NCBI RefSeq assembly: GCF_000003855.2
Contig: NW_003101648.1
Location: 225,344 to 289,343 of the forward strand
Direction: 5' to 3'
Source: Blastomyces gilchristii SLH14081
Taxonomy: Eukaryota; Ascomycota; Eurotiomycetes; Onygenales; Ajellomycetaceae
DNA length: 64,000 bases
The notes under the pieces are model-generated. The model was given only the letters and a program-made list of their open reading frames with translations, made no database searches and had not been told where the DNA came from. Positions 11,502 through 24,036 of the stretch are shown one piece after another. A program made the position numbers and the translations under genes. How positions within the stretch are numbered: the stretch's first letter is position 1; the number at the start of each line of letters is the position of its first letter.

Positions 11502-13294
11502 TCACGATACACGCACGTATGCTATAATTCCAGAGCTCGTTAGCCAAGTTATCATTTCTCTTTTACAAAAGCCTGACCGCGATGTGGGCAGTGTTCAGGG
11601 GGATTACAGCATTGGAATTAATCAAATAAATAAAACTTACTAGCGTCAATCTGTTGAACCTGCGGCAGCGTCAGCCGGACCTTATTCCTATAGAGCACAG
11701 GAGAGTTCGTCTGCAAAGGATTTCCTTCAAAATACACCGTCTTGAGCTCCTCTTTATCTTTTAGCTCGCGCTCGACTTCATCGAAGCTAGCGAGCTGGTT
11801 GTTGGACGCCCAGAGCTCTTCGAGATGGGTGAGATGCGAAATGTTTTCTAGTTTACTGATTTGATTGCTGGAGATATCGAGGACGCGAAGGTTGGTGTTG
11901 TTTTCTAGGCCAGAAATAGCGGTGATGGCATTGTGGGAGACGTAGAGCTCTTCAAGGTTTTGGAGTTTTGAGAGGCCGGAGATGGTTGTTAGGCGGTTTG
12001 AGGGGAGGGAGATGATTTTTAGGTTGGTAAGAGCGTCGATGTTCTGCATGAAGTTGGGATTGAAAATGGTGAGTATATGTATTTGGTTGCAATTTTCAAG
12101 GTCTGAAAAAGGGGCCGGATTGAAAGGTAGGTACTCAGTTGCTGAAGAGTTGTAGGGGATCGTTCGCATACCTTGATTTCGGTGATTTTATTTTTTCCCA
12201 GCCACAGCTCTTCAAGAGCTGTGAGATCATCCAGATTTTCAATCTCCTAAACCCGTATTCATCAGAAAAGCACCGTCATACTTCGCAGTCTAGCCAGGGA
12301 ATAATTGTAGCACGAGCAGATCGCAAAACATACCCTAATCCTATTCGCGGCGAGTTCCAAGTTCCTCAATACCTTCAACCCATCCAGTCCCTCAATCTTT
12401 TGTATTCGATTCTGCACGAAATATAGGTCCGTCAAATGTACCAGGTGCGAGACATTCTTGATATGTTTGATATTGTTGAAGCTGAGATCTAGGCTAGTGA
12501 GCTTGGTAAATCCATCAAGTCCTCTGATCCGCGTGATCAAATTGTCGTAGAGGTCTAAATCAGTAAGAGTTGGGCCTAGATTTTCGGGAAAGCTCATTCG
12601 AGCTATTTGGTTTTGTCGGAGGCATAGTTTCTGTATTGTGTTATTTTTCCGATTGGTGATACAGTTGTAAGCCTATGAGCAATGAAAGCTGGGGATATAT
12701 TGGAGGAGGAACTGTGTACTTCTAGATGTGTAAAACGTTCCAGATGAAGCGCCGGTAGTGAGGATATACGGCAATGGACAAGGTCGATGTCCTATCATTT
12801 AAGTTAACAATAGCTCATTTCTATGTATTTTATCTCTAGAGAGAAACTGGAAGCTATTCAGAGGCATATGGCACGGAGATCTGTAGGCACTATGCTGCCC
12901 ACGCACCTCAACATCGTTGCCCAAATCCGAAAGTAGGTCTAAGGGGAAATAGACGCACATACATATTAGCATTCTTCATATAACATCGTAAAAGAGATAC
13001 GAACAGAAACCATATGCAACTAGAGACAAGCGTTTATATATTACGCGAAAAAAAAAGAGGCATACCTTCATCCGCCTCGATCTCCTCCAGAGGTGGGGCA
13101 TTCTCATCTGAATAGTCGGGGTCTTCGAGAGCTTCGGGGTTGGTGAGCACGGCATGGCGCTCGACTCGCAGCTTACCATCCCAGCCTTTAGAATCCTTCA
13201 TTGCCGCGTTGCTATCGTCTATCTCGTCGTTTGCGGGCGGGCTCGGAGTTGGAGTCGAGCTTGCGGCTTGTGGAGGTGGGTTAGGTTCCGTCAT
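11502..13294 (-). CDS. SDS22: protein phosphatase 1 regulatory subunit SDS22
   Basis: SDS22 binds the PP1 catalytic subunit (Glc7/Dis2) and helps its assembly and nuclear function in mitosis. Seven exons on the minus strand: 13294-13066, 12938-12907, 12791-12720, 12630-12334, 12246-12172, 12043-11641, 11521-11502. They join in frame to 375 residues. An acidic, Pro-rich N-terminus (residues 1-85) leads into DIDLVHCRISSLPAL and then about eleven leucine-rich repeats of the 22-residue SDS22 class (for example LTDLDLYDNLITRI, LTSLDLSFNNIKHI, LRVLDISSNQISKL), closing with the LRR cap (GNPLQ... VRLTLPQVQQIDA) and a tiny last exon that gives TYVRVS. Reading through the last intron would give a false ending at 11618. 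The 32-nt second exon (DLLSDLGNDVE) is needed to keep frame. Confidence 0.95.
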
Positions 13295-15252
13295 GTAGAG
13301 GCTGTGGGCGGGTGGGGTAGATGGTGAGGCGTTCGGAGCGCGTGCAGAAAAAGTTAGTCTCTAGAGAGAGTGAGAGAGGTTGCAATATAGGAGAGAAACT
13401 GATTTGTAGCTCTTGGGTGATGTCGCGAAGGGAGAACAAGCGCGAGCCAGATGATGTCACGAGGTGGTTGTGTGTACCTGGCAAAGTCTGTGTCAGCCAA
13501 GCCCTTCGTCCAATTCCCAACAAAGGTAATGAGTACGGAGTGCTTATTAGATATACCCTGAAGATCTGCCTACTTTATTAGAGTTAAATATTTTCTCTAT
13601 TTCTCTATTTACGGATGTATACCATCGCCGAGACGATTTTCTTCTACTATAGATATATATATATATATAGACGTATCTTTGCCAAGCATGGGTACAACCA
13701 TTAACCATCGACAAGTCATACTACTCGCACCACACCAACATACGTACAACTCTAAGAAATATAGCATAGATGTCTCACTCAGTAAGCATAAAGATTAAAG
13801 ATTACCTACCAATACAGAAAAATGAAGGGATGGCACTCCACATACAATATATGCGAACACAGTGAGGGATAGAAAAGAACCATGGTAGAGGAGGAAAGAT
13901 GAACAACACGGCCAAAAGATATAGAGTGAGGCAATGTAGCTGTGTGTGAAATAAAATTAAATACGTTCGTAGTAGGTGGGTACCTAGGTAGTTGCATACG
14001 CGAATAATATGGCAATGTAAGCGCGAAGAATTATTTTGGTGTGGAATTAGGTATAAAAAGAAGGCTTGGGGAGGGGTGGGGGGGTTGAGTCTTTCGAAAA
14101 AGTGAACAGACAGATTGAATTTTAATCCCTTTGGTTTTCACCAGAGAAATCATGACGCAGAGAAAGGTGAAAAACAGGGGACAAGTTGTTGTTGCCTTAC
14201 AAAACAGACAGCGAGGAAAAGGAGAGAATCAGATTATCCAGAAAAGGGAAATAGGAGAAAAGAAGGCGCAGGAATAATGTAACAGCAGAATTTGGCACTG
14301 CCAGTGGCAATAAACAATAGAGTAATAGTAATAGAAGTTAAATAAAGAGGAAACGGAAAATCAGAATGAACAAGCAAAGAATATTAGAGGGAACCAGGAA
14401 GAGGAAGTGGTAAGGACAAATAAGGACCCGCAAATCAGTTGCTTCACTTGTGTGATATCTTTCAAAAGAAAACAAAATTCGCTTCTTCAGGTTACGGAAA
14501 CAAAGGGGAGTAAAACAAATATGACAGGAGGACTAGATCATAGAAAATAGAGTGACAAAAGAGAATGATAACAGAGGGAAAATAACAAAGGAGATGGATG
14601 CATGGTTTGCAGTGTGTTTTGTGTTTTGTGTTTTGTGTTGTGTGGATAGGGTACATAAGGATGAGAATGGACACATGTGCCCAGCAAGGTCACTTTTTTG
14701 TCTTTTATGGTCTGCAGATCGGGAGCAGACAAAACGCCTGGTTGATGCAACGGCAAGGAAATGCTCGAAGAGAAATGAAACGCTCACTTGGAGGAAATAT
14801 ATGGGCCCGTTCAAGGGTTCGCAATCGGGGGGGTATAAATGGAGGCAGTGGAAGGGAGATTAATTGCAAAAAAAAAGGGCAAGGGGAGGAATAAAAGACA
14901 CCAGTCTCGACGGAAAACTCGGCTTGATAGAGCATGGCTCACCGGTTCCATGTAAACTAGAGAAGCATCTTATAGCCCACTCTCCCTTTGGTTGTGGTGG
15001 TCGTGCTGAAGCATTTTGGTGGTGGGTTCTCAATTCTGCCATGTTCAGAGGTATCCTTGGCAAGTTGAGATGAGCAGTAGAACAGCCCGAGCAATAATGA
15101 TCACAGTGCTTGATGTGACCAGTTTTCGTGGCGAGAGTAAAGATATCTCTTGATACTCGACGGGGTAGGACGAGCGGCTGGGAAAAGGAGCCCGGCAAGC
15201 CGTGGCATAGATAGCGAACAGTCAAGAAGTCAAGTCCACGTCCACGCGGTCG
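13295..15252. other. intergenic, low-complexity stretches
   Basis: Nearly 2 kb between SDS22 (upstream side) and the end of the Psr1-like gene. Holds a short TA repeat (about 13,650-13,670), a purine-rich tract near 14,150-14,450 and a TTTTGTG-type repeat (about 14,615-14,642). ORFs of 60-120 codons on both strands overlap each other and look like chance. Probably long UTRs and promoter DNA. Confidence 0.5.
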
Positions 15253-17215
15253 CTATAACGCAACATTCAAAACCAGGCTTACATCCCGAACTTGCGAACC
15301 GGCCAAATCCTCGAGGACAGGAATAAGATCTAATAGTTCATTATCGTGGGCGTCCGAGAACCAGCTACTAATAGGAATGGCATGCTGAGGGTGGAAAATG
15401 TAAGACGTTGGAGAATTGTCGATGATAATGGTATCTCGGAGGTCGCGGCCAACTTGAGAAAGGTCCTGCGGCGTCATCGTCAAGGGTAAGTTAAGTGCAT
15501 CACTTGGTTATTATAGGAATAGGGCGAAGCACATACCTTTACATAGTTTCCCTGATGATTATAACAGCTGTCTCTAAATAACCGATGGTGTATCACTTTA
15601 TGGATATCTAGCTGATCTAATAGAGGATCACCATACTGCAAATTGAAAAAAAAAAACAAAAAAAAAACCGTTAGTTACTCCTGGCGTCGTCTCTCATAAA
15701 TACCCGCTTTTGACGAACCTTGGATACTGATGCTGTAAAAACGACGACTTCATAGAGCTCTCCTACTCGCTTCATAAACTGATCAACGCCGGGACGTTTG
15801 ATTACATAGATATTATGATATTGACCCTCGATTTCCACTGGGATGGTGAAATCTGCTTTTTCAAGGACCTTAAAAACCAGCTTTTGTCAGTACAATCGCA
15901 TAGTAATATCATCTAAACGAAACCAAAGCGCTTTCCTTACTTTGAAGCTGCTGTGGACAAGGGTTTCATCAAGGTCGAGGACAAGGCATTTGCGGCTCTG
16001 AAGGTGGGGCTCAATGGGAGGTAATAACCACTGCTGCTTCTCTGGTTGAACGGGTGGAGCGGGCGGGATATACTTGTTTGTCGATTCAGCATGGCGAGCT
16101 AATGGAGGTGGAGGTGGAATCTCCATCGATCGCTGCGCGGTTTCGTCATTGGATGGAGTATCCACGTCTTCTTCTATGTAGCTATCCGCGGACTGCGCAT
16201 CTTGCATGGCAGCATCGTGATCACCATTGGGCTGCTTCGGGACGGCGTCCGTGGCTGGTTGCTTCTCAAGGGGAACGCTGGTTGTGTTTGAAGAGGTCAC
16301 TTGCTCTGACGCAGGAATTGGTGGTAAATCCGAATCTCGGCTTGTATAAGTCTTAGAGCCCGAAGGCGAGCCAGAGCCTGATCCTGACTTAGATGGTGCT
16401 GGAGGCTTTGAATCTTTATCAATATCCATTTTAACCACGCTATCCAACCCAGATTCTCCTGTGACTCCGGCCAGGCCGTTATCAGTGTTAGGCTCCCTCC
16501 GGTCCGCACTTGTCTTTAACGCAGCCTTTTCGTCAGAAGAGGCGGGTTCTCTGGAATCGGCGGTGCTCGAACCTGCAGCGCTGGGTTCTGTCTTCTCGGC
16601 TGGCGTTGGCTGCCTGCCACGGGACGACTGTGTTTTTACAGATTTTTTGGGGGGTATTTCAGGTTCTTCCTGATCGTCGTTCGACGTGCCGCCACAGCAA
16701 CTGAGGAAAGAAAACAGCTTCGAGGGCCCCTTTGCCATTCTTTCTTTAGGCTGATCATCTGTATCGGGCGTGGACACATTGTTGGTGTCTGTGGCCATAG
16801 GTGCGTCGGTGCGCCTGGACCGCTTACTGCTTGCCAAGCTTCCAGCCCGTTTTTTACTTCCAGCATTGCTTTCAGTTCCATCTTGTGGCCAGTCAGGAGC
16901 AGCGGGTTGTCCCCGTTGTTTTGCATTGGAAGATGACCGCGATGGGACGCGAAGAAAGGATCGCTTTTTCTTTGGGCGCTCAGTATCGCCAGATGAACCT
17001 TGCGCCGAGTTCGTATGCGATGTATGTCGCTCTAGAGGGGCATCGCCGATGGAATGATCATTTGACGATAGGTTTTTTGAACTTGCATCGTTAGGAACTG
17101 GCAAGGCAGAGTCTTAAGAGAACGAGGTTGGTTAGAACGAGATGGTTTCAGGCACGATATTATAACCTAAATAGAATAACTCACTGGACCCTGGGCCGTT
17201 GGATGAAGCGGTCAT
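15253..17215 (-). CDS. Psr1/SCP-like phosphatase with FCP1 (NIF) domain
   Basis: HAD-family serine/threonine phosphatase of the NLI-interacting-factor/FCP1 type; yeast relatives Psr1 and Psr2 sit at the plasma membrane and act in the sodium/general stress response. Exons 17215-17185, 17112-15941, 15868-15719, 15635-15537 and 15465-15253 join in frame to 554 residues. Residues 1-375 are Ser/Pro/Lys-rich and disordered, with an FSFLSCCGG dicysteine that could be lipidated as in Psr proteins (inference; there it is at the N-terminus, here it is internal). The catalytic DLDET (D390, D392) is at [15 protein letters not shown], followed by [30 protein letters not shown], the [11 protein letters not shown] loop and [16 protein letters not shown], ending [12 protein letters not shown]. 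Nearest family by the C-terminal domain is clear; the exact orthologue is not. Confidence 0.9.
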
Positions 17216-20200
17216 GGATAGGTTCGCGATAGATAATTCTGGCGTGAGGAAGGAGGAGGTGGTGTTGATATCTGGAATGCCAAGAAGAATCGGGGCTATC
17301 AATATACGTCGTTTTCAACACGCCGGGAGAGACCCAAACAAGAACGTGATAGTTAAAAACTACGACACTTGTAACCCAAATCAAAAGACTGACAAGAAAA
17401 AGACTTCTGGCCTTTTTTGTTCCTGAGCCTATGCGACCAGAATTGTAGACTTGCTTGCTTTATGAAGATAGCGAACAATGAAGACTAGCTTCATTCAGCT
17501 CGACGAATGGGTCGCAAAATATATCCACGAAATAGACAGCTCCGTGGTCGCCTTCCCAGTCAGCCTTGAGCTGTCAATGCTAGCAAAACACGCCAGGAAT
17601 TGAACCTATATAAACTGGCTGTATCGATCAAAGAGCGGAGAATTCCAGCGGGCGAAGTTTCCGTAAACTCGCGTCTTCGGGCTAAGGAGAACACCGTTCA
17701 CAGCAGCAGTGTATCGTAAAGATCATTCAAGGGCTATCCCAACAGACCCCCAAGGTGATCGATAAAGCTCCACGAGTGTTCCAAGCGGCAGATGAACGAA
17801 GTGAGACAGAGTCGGACGAGGGGACGGCGGGCCGGAGGAGGCCCTTGCGACAGACAGAGCGAGCCAAGGCTGGGATAGAGAGCAAGCAGCCCAAGGAGGA
17901 ATAGTCCAAATTTGGGGGTAGAAAGGCCGAAAAAACGGGGTGAGAGGACAGGTCTAACCCTGGCTGGCACAAGCGAATTGGCGAAGGGGGAAAGAGTCAG
18001 GGCAAGGAACCAGCTCAACGGACTCGAGAATGATACTGTTTGCAACGGGGCAGACGCGGAAGACACCACAGGATATGAAGAGCAACAGAGGTAGCAAAGG
18101 GTCAAGGAGGAGAAGGATGGAGGAGGAGGAAGAAGACAAGCGGAGGCGGTTCAACGCCAGCAGTAATAGGAGCGGTTGGTGGTTGGTTGGTGGTGGTGAT
18201 GGTTGGAGGGATTATTGGGAAGGGAGTCTGGACAGTCTGGAAAGGGGGCTACTTGGTATGGTCATGTACTGTAACCCGGCATACGGTAACTTGTGGCTTG
18301 CCTAGAGGTGGGTGTGCTATCCGTCTATTCCAAGGTTGTAATAATGAATCACGTGAGGTATTGTTTCGTAAATATCTTGCTGCGTATTATCGAAGTACCT
18401 AAGTACACGCATCATTATACTGATTTCAAGAGCACTTGTGGCTGGAGCCATCCCATCCTGACGTTACATTGGCTGGCTTCCAAGTGAGAGTGACCATTCG
18501 TATCGTCAGGGAATTGTATGTAATGTTACCCCTTGACGCGGGCGGGCTGCGGAATTTTCATTACCGATACACTCCAAGTTCTAAAAATACATAGGCACGT
18601 GATATAATATCTTACGACCGAGTTCCGTGCTCCGTACTTCGTAGAAGGCGGGGAGAGCTGCTTCAAAAAAGTTTGTATACGCTGTATGCACGCCCCACCA
18701 ACAACGACGTCTCTTGTTACAAAACCATGCGCTGAGTGTACTCAAAAATAATTGTTGACTTGCATGTACACGACGCTAGCCATCTTTTAGTAGCGTATTG
18801 TGCCTCATATAGCAAAATATAGAATTTGAGTTGCGTGTTGTTGATTATCCCAACTACTCAATCTCGGTTCCTCCACTAACTACATTTCCATTGATCAGGG
18901 TATTAACTAGGTTCTGCGTATAACCTCCTGTGCCCTTACTGTGCTTTAATTTGTATTAGAGACCGCAAAATAGCGCGCGCTCTCCCTGCGAGAATCATCG
19001 GCCTAGCGAACTGACTTCCGCAGCTAAATAATATCGGCTTGGTCAAGCTGAGCGAGCAACCCATGATACGTTGGCGACCTTTTTTTGAAAGGCGGAGTAA
19101 GGGAACCTGCATGGGTTCCCCGTGTACGTGCACACATAGCACTTGATGCTGTTGCTCGTGGTTTTGAACTGCAGGTTTCGCCGTGTAACGTACCAGCTTA
19201 AGCTCGTCTTAGTAGTGGTGTCATTCATCCCTTTCGCCGAGATCAACGACATCAGTGGTGTGTAGGTAGTTATCTCAGCCACTCAGGTGCCTCCGTACGG
19301 ACATTGCGCAAAATGCCAAACATGTTCCTTATGCTCCCTGTGCACTGTCACGTTTTGGGTCAAGCTGCATGGAGTAACTCACGATGCTTGGGCTCATCTT
19401 TTCAAGCCGATGCACAAGATGTTATCCAGTTCGAATGGCGGCAAAATTGTCGAGGAGCAAAGCTCCATCTGCGCTGTGGAATCGAAGCGCGCTCATCAAC
19501 TCGGTTCCTGTCAATCTTGTAAACTGCCACAGGTTGGGTTCGTTGCTCCTATTGGGCCGTCTATTTTCTTCAAGGCGCTTACGGAGAAATCTAGATCGAA
19601 ATGCGGTTAGCCAACAGTCTGCCCGCCTACCTAGGTACCCGATCCCCGAACCATTTTTCGCTGGGGCCACTCCGGGTAATTTACCGCTAGCAGGAGAGCT
19701 AAGCCTGCCGCTCCAGCTTGGCAGCGCCCTGGTGTGCTTGGTCCCACTGTGATAACGACAGCGATTATTGCTCTGTACACAGCGGTGCGTGAACAGGCAA
19801 AACATCCCGCCGATTATGTTGGCTAGACGTGGTCTCTGTAGGCAAATTTTCATGGACTGGCGAATGGTTTGCGGTTGCATGCAGCATGATATGCTTCAAG
19901 AAAATAAAGGGTAGCCAGCCAACCAGGTGCCAAAGTAGAAGCTTTAACCCCGGAAATATTCAGCAAACCCGCCAGCGAGCGAGCTCTAGGGTAGCTAATC
20001 TCCACGAATCACAAACTGGACACGCTGCTATTGAAGCATTCTTTTGGCGAAAGCTATGTACGCTGGTACATGTAGTGTACTGCGTACGTACATACCGAGG
20101 GGTTGATATTATTTGTTTGATGCTCGGTTGCTCATTCGCCAGTGCGCGCAGACTTCTACAGCGTATGGGCGGCTACGCAAGTTACATTACTGCGCATTTC

Positions 20201-20708
20201 TCAGTTACTTAGTATTGTATATTACACACGTAATTATTTTTCAATTCGCTAACCTCGTATAATACAATACTCTTGGATATTAACTAGTCTGGCTACACTC
20301 GGCACGTGATTTTGATGTCATGTGAGTCTCCTGGATTCTGGGCGTCGTCACATGTCATTGAATTGCACCCACGGTATTCTTCAGCCGAAGCGTATCTTGT
20401 TTGTTTCATGCTACCTTCATTCCTTCGAGTTACACCTTGTATCTGGTATAGTTGGCGTTTTCCCGACCTGCAACAGACTCAGAATATCCAGGGAGCCTGC
20501 TGGCATGACCTAATCCTATAACCACGTACCTGACGCGGCGCAAAAAGAAATCTGACCTCAAAGAACTTGCCCGATATCGTTTTCCAATCCAAAGGCCGTT
20601 TTCGAGGCTGACAATGCAATCTCAAGACGGGGGATAAAACGGGATACTTTAGCCCCCAAGTTCAGCCGGCTGTGAGCGACTATACAAGATACTTAATACA
20701 CGGACACA
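17216..20708. other. 3.5 kb gap without a recognisable gene
   Basis: Longest gene-free stretch in the gene space. 17.8-18.2 kb is purine-rich on the + strand. ORFs at 19,287-19,880 on both strands (107, 122 and 152 codons) overlap one another and have no domain I recognise. No tRNA-like or transposon-like coding sequence found by eye. It includes the promoters of the Psr1-like gene (left) and the ABCD transporter (right). Confidence 0.5.
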
Positions 20709-23192
20709 ATGGCTGCGCAGTCGACGTTGCGACCTCCACAGGATCCCTTGCTCCTCCTCTTTGCCTACTATTCGAAGCTGTTGCAAGACCGATTCCGCAA
20801 ATCGTCCAAGACTGCTAAGCTAATTGCAACTATAATTCTTTTATTATCGATAATCGGAAGTGGGTATGGGGGATATCGCTGGTGGCATGAATGGTCGAAG
20901 GAGAGGGCTGAGGGGAAACGCCTGGTGAGGAAGAATTCCGGTCTTCGCGGCAAGGATGGAACACGGATAATATATGTCCCCTACAAGTCGTCGGTAACGA
21001 CTTCCGATACCTCCAAAGTAACCATTCGCCCGACAAAATTGACGACATTCGATGCGCATCGACGGCTATTTCTTAATCCTCCCAGGGCTGCCGGCCTCGG
21101 TGATATATCATCTCTACCATCCCAAATTCCGCCCCCCTCTACCAGACCAGGCTTGAATCTGGCCTTCCTGCACCAGTTTCTCAGTCTCTTAAGCATCATG
21201 ATTCCGAGGTGGAGGAGCAAGGAAACTGGATTCTTGATTGGTCACGGCGTCTTTCTCATGCTCAGAACATATCTATCTCTCGTGGTAGCACGACTTGATG
21301 GAGAGATTGTGCGAGATTTGGTCGCTGGCAAGGGTAAAGCCTTCCTCTGGGGCCTGATAAAATGGTGTGGAATCGGCACATTCGCGTCTTACACCAATTC
21401 TATGATCAAGTTCCTCCAGTCCAAAGTCTCTATTGCCTTCCGAACGCGACTCACAAGGTATATACATGACCTTTACCTAAACGATAACATAAACTATTAT
21501 AAACTCTCCAATCTTGATGGCGGTGTTGGCGAGTCGGCGGACCAATTCATCACGCAGGATCTCACCCGGTTCTGTGCGGCCTCTGCGAAGCTATATTCTT
21601 CTATTGGGAAACCACTAGTGGACCTCTTCGTTTTCAACTACCAACTCTATCGTTCGCTGGGACCCCTAGCACTGACAGGAATCCTCAGCGGATATTTCGG
21701 TACAGCAACAATACTGCGTCGACTTTCTCCACCATTCGGAAAGTTGACAGCGGTCGAGGGTAAGAAGGAGGGTGACTTTAGAGGTCTCCACTCCCGACTT
21801 CTGGCAAATGCTGAAGAGGTGGCGTTCTACGGCGGAGCTGAAATGGAACATGTGTTCCTCTCCAAAAGTTTTAAGGATCTACAACGATGGATGGAGGGCA
21901 TATATAGCCTGAAAATCCGCTATAATATGCTTGAAGATATGATTCTTAAGTATTCTTGGTCCGCCTTTGGGTATCTAATCACGTCGCTTCCAATATTCCT
22001 GCCTGCGTGGGGCGGCCTAGCTGGTGTTTCCGAGATGGCTCTCTCGTCTATCGAAACTTCTGGGAGGGAGAGAGATCGAATGAAGGATTTCATTACAAAC
22101 AAGCGACTTATGCTTTCCCTAGCGGATGCTGGTGGCCGTATGATGTACAGCATTAAAGACCTTTCTGAGTTGGCAGGATATACCTCTCGCGTCTATACGT
22201 TAATATCAACTCTCCACCGGGTACAGGCTAATGCATATGCATCTCGCCGTGGTTCCCATCCTGAATTATACTCACTTTCAGATGTCCAGGGGACGATCCA
22301 TAGCGGATTCGACGGCGTGCGTCTAGAACATGTACCTGTAGTAGCGCCGTCTCTCTTCCCTCAAGGGGGTGATGAACTTATCGAATCATTATCCTTTATA
22401 GTGCGTTCTGGCGAGCATCTTCTAATTTCAGGACCGAATGGTGTCGGAAAATCCGCCATTGCTCGCATCGTCGCGGGTCTCTGGCCTGTTTACCGGGGCC
22501 TGGTTAGTCGGCCGAGAGGATTTGGTGTAGATGGCATAATGTTCCTCCCGCAGCGTCCATACCTTAGCCTCGGCACCCTACGTGACCAAGTCATTTATCC
22601 CCATAGCGAAATGGACATGTTAGAAGATGGGAGGAGTGACGCGGATCTACTTCAAGTGCTGAACGATGTCCATCTTGGCTACCTACCCGATCGTGAGGGT
22701 GGTTGGGACTGCCGCAAAGAATGGAAGGACGTCCTAAGCGGTGGCGAAAAGCAACGCATGGGTATGGCAAGGCTCCTCTACCACGAGCCTCGATATGCAT
22801 TCATCGATGAGGCTACGTCTGCTGTCTCCTCTGATGTCGAAGGCTTGCTCTATGAAAAAGCCAAGCAGCGGGGTATCACTTTGATCACAATCTCCACGCG
22901 TGTTTCGCTGAAAAAGTACCACACCTTCAATCTCACCCTTGGCATGGGACCGGACGGCACAGAATGGGAATTCGACCGCATCGGCACGGAAAAGGAGAAG
23001 ATGGGTGTCGAGAAGGAAATACAGGAGCTCCGCAAGCGACTTGATCAAGTTGAGGGGTGGAAGGCACGGAAGCAGGAAATCGATGCCGAGTTGCAAAAGG
23101 TGTGGGTTCGTGATGGTGAGGCTGAGCTGGCTCCTCCGCCATACCAGGCGGGCGAAAAAGATGAGGTCGAAGCTGAAGGGCAAAACGAATAG
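20709..23192 (+). CDS. peroxisomal ABCD half-transporter (adrenoleukodystrophy protein family)
   Basis: Half-size ABC transporter that imports activated long-chain fatty acids into peroxisomes for beta-oxidation; in yeast Pxa1 and Pxa2 pair as heterodimers. Single exon, 827 residues. N-terminal hydrophobic anchor about 40-60; the ABCD-type membrane domain follows (ADQFITQDLTRFCA near 280, FRGLHSRLLANAEEVAFYGG near 357-376, the loop typical of ALD proteins). The nucleotide-binding domain has Walker A GPNGVGKSAIARI (about 577), signature LSGGEKQRMGMARLL (about 677) and Walker B YAFIDEATSAV. A Lys/Glu-rich coiled coil closes the protein. All catalytic motifs are intact. Start ACAATGGCT at 20709. 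Which of Pxa1 or Pxa2 it matches I cannot say from the sequence alone. Confidence 0.93.
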   Translation: MAAQSTLRPPQDPLLLLFAYYSKLLQDRFRKSSKTAKLIATIILLLSIIGSGYGGYRWWHEWSKERAEGKRLVRKNSGLRGKDGTRIIYVPYKSSVTTSDTSKVTIRPTKLTTFDAHRRLFLNPPRAAGLGDISSLPSQIPPPSTRPGLNLAFLHQFLSLLSIMIPRWRSKETGFLIGHGVFLMLRTYLSLVVARLDGEIVRDLVAGKGKAFLWGLIKWCGIGTFASYTNSMIKFLQSKVSIAFRTRLTRYIHDLYLNDNINYYKLSNLDGGVGESADQFITQDLTRFCAASAKLYSSIGKPLVDLFVFNYQLYRSLGPLALTGILSGYFGTATILRRLSPPFGKLTAVEGKKEGDFRGLHSRLLANAEEVAFYGGAEMEHVFLSKSFKDLQRWMEGIYSLKIRYNMLEDMILKYSWSAFGYLITSLPIFLPAWGGLAGVSEMALSSIETSGRERDRMKDFITNKRLMLSLADAGGRMMYSIKDLSELAGYTSRVYTLISTLHRVQANAYASRRGSHPELYSLSDVQGTIHSGFDGVRLEHVPVVAPSLFPQGGDELIESLSFIVRSGEHLLISGPNGVGKSAIARIVAGLWPVYRGLVSRPRGFGVDGIMFLPQRPYLSLGTLRDQVIYPHSEMDMLEDGRSDADLLQVLNDVHLGYLPDREGGWDCRKEWKDVLSGGEKQRMGMARLLYHEPRYAFIDEATSAVSSDVEGLLYEKAKQRGITLITISTRVSLKKYHTFNLTLGMGPDGTEWEFDRIGTEKEKMGVEKEIQELRKRLDQVEGWKARKQEIDAELQKVWVRDGEAELAPPPYQAGEKDEVEAEGQNE

Positions 23193-24036
23193 GGGGGTGG
23201 AGACGCGGATGCCCCGCGGAATGCGGATTGAGATGCATATGTAGTGCCCATACAGCTACGGATAATCTGTATGCACAAGCTGGAATCACAGAATAGAATT
23301 GTGTGAGGCGCTCTGTTTGGTGGATCGGCTGCGTCTATTTTTTGTTACGTCATACTTAATTTTTCCAATTGCTAGCATCACATGAATGATCCATTTGAAA
23401 CTAGTTGCATCTTCTCAGAATAATAAGAAAAAAATAATAATTTTGACATCCTAACATACCTTGGAAGGCAACACGGAAACTAACACAAGCTTGTTTGGCG
23501 GCACAGCTAATCCGTACAAGTAAACTGCTTCTGTTCAAACCGGCTCTAGATAACTAATAACCTTTCTCAACGTCTAGCCCGGCTAATCGACAAATCATTC
23601 GAGGACAATGAAAAAACTCAAAGATCAAAAGAAAAAGAAAATCAAGCACACATGAATAGCCGTACGGCTGTGTCTCACCATATCAAGGCAAAAACAAGAA
23701 AAAAGGATCTCGCAACATACAAGGATCCGTGTGCGGATGTCATATTTCGGCGATGGCTGCTTCCCCGAGCACACCAAGGGGAGGGTGACCGACCTAACCA
23801 GTCAGTGGTGGCGGCATAACCTCCCTCTTTGGCCTTTGGAGAATTCCTCTTTATTTTTAAGACGAAATGCTTTGCTTTCAGACTTGAGATTATCAATTTC
23901 GTGAAGATACCCGTCCCAAAGACGAAAGCGGACGAAGAAGAACGAGCTATACGCCCATTTACGGACAGCTCTAAGTAGAGTAGTATATGAAGGAGAGTGA
24001 AATATCCTCCCACCCAATATCCTCCTACTCTCAACG
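23193..24036. other. intergenic, no gene seen
   Basis: Short AT-rich gap between the ABCD transporter and the P450 on the same strand. Minus ORFs of 113-119 codons here overlap the P450 promoter and lack recognisable domains. Confidence 0.6.

Noticed and set aside
19384..19880. Overlapping 122- and 152-codon ORFs on opposite strands
   Set aside because: Neither has a recognisable motif; mutual overlap suggests chance.
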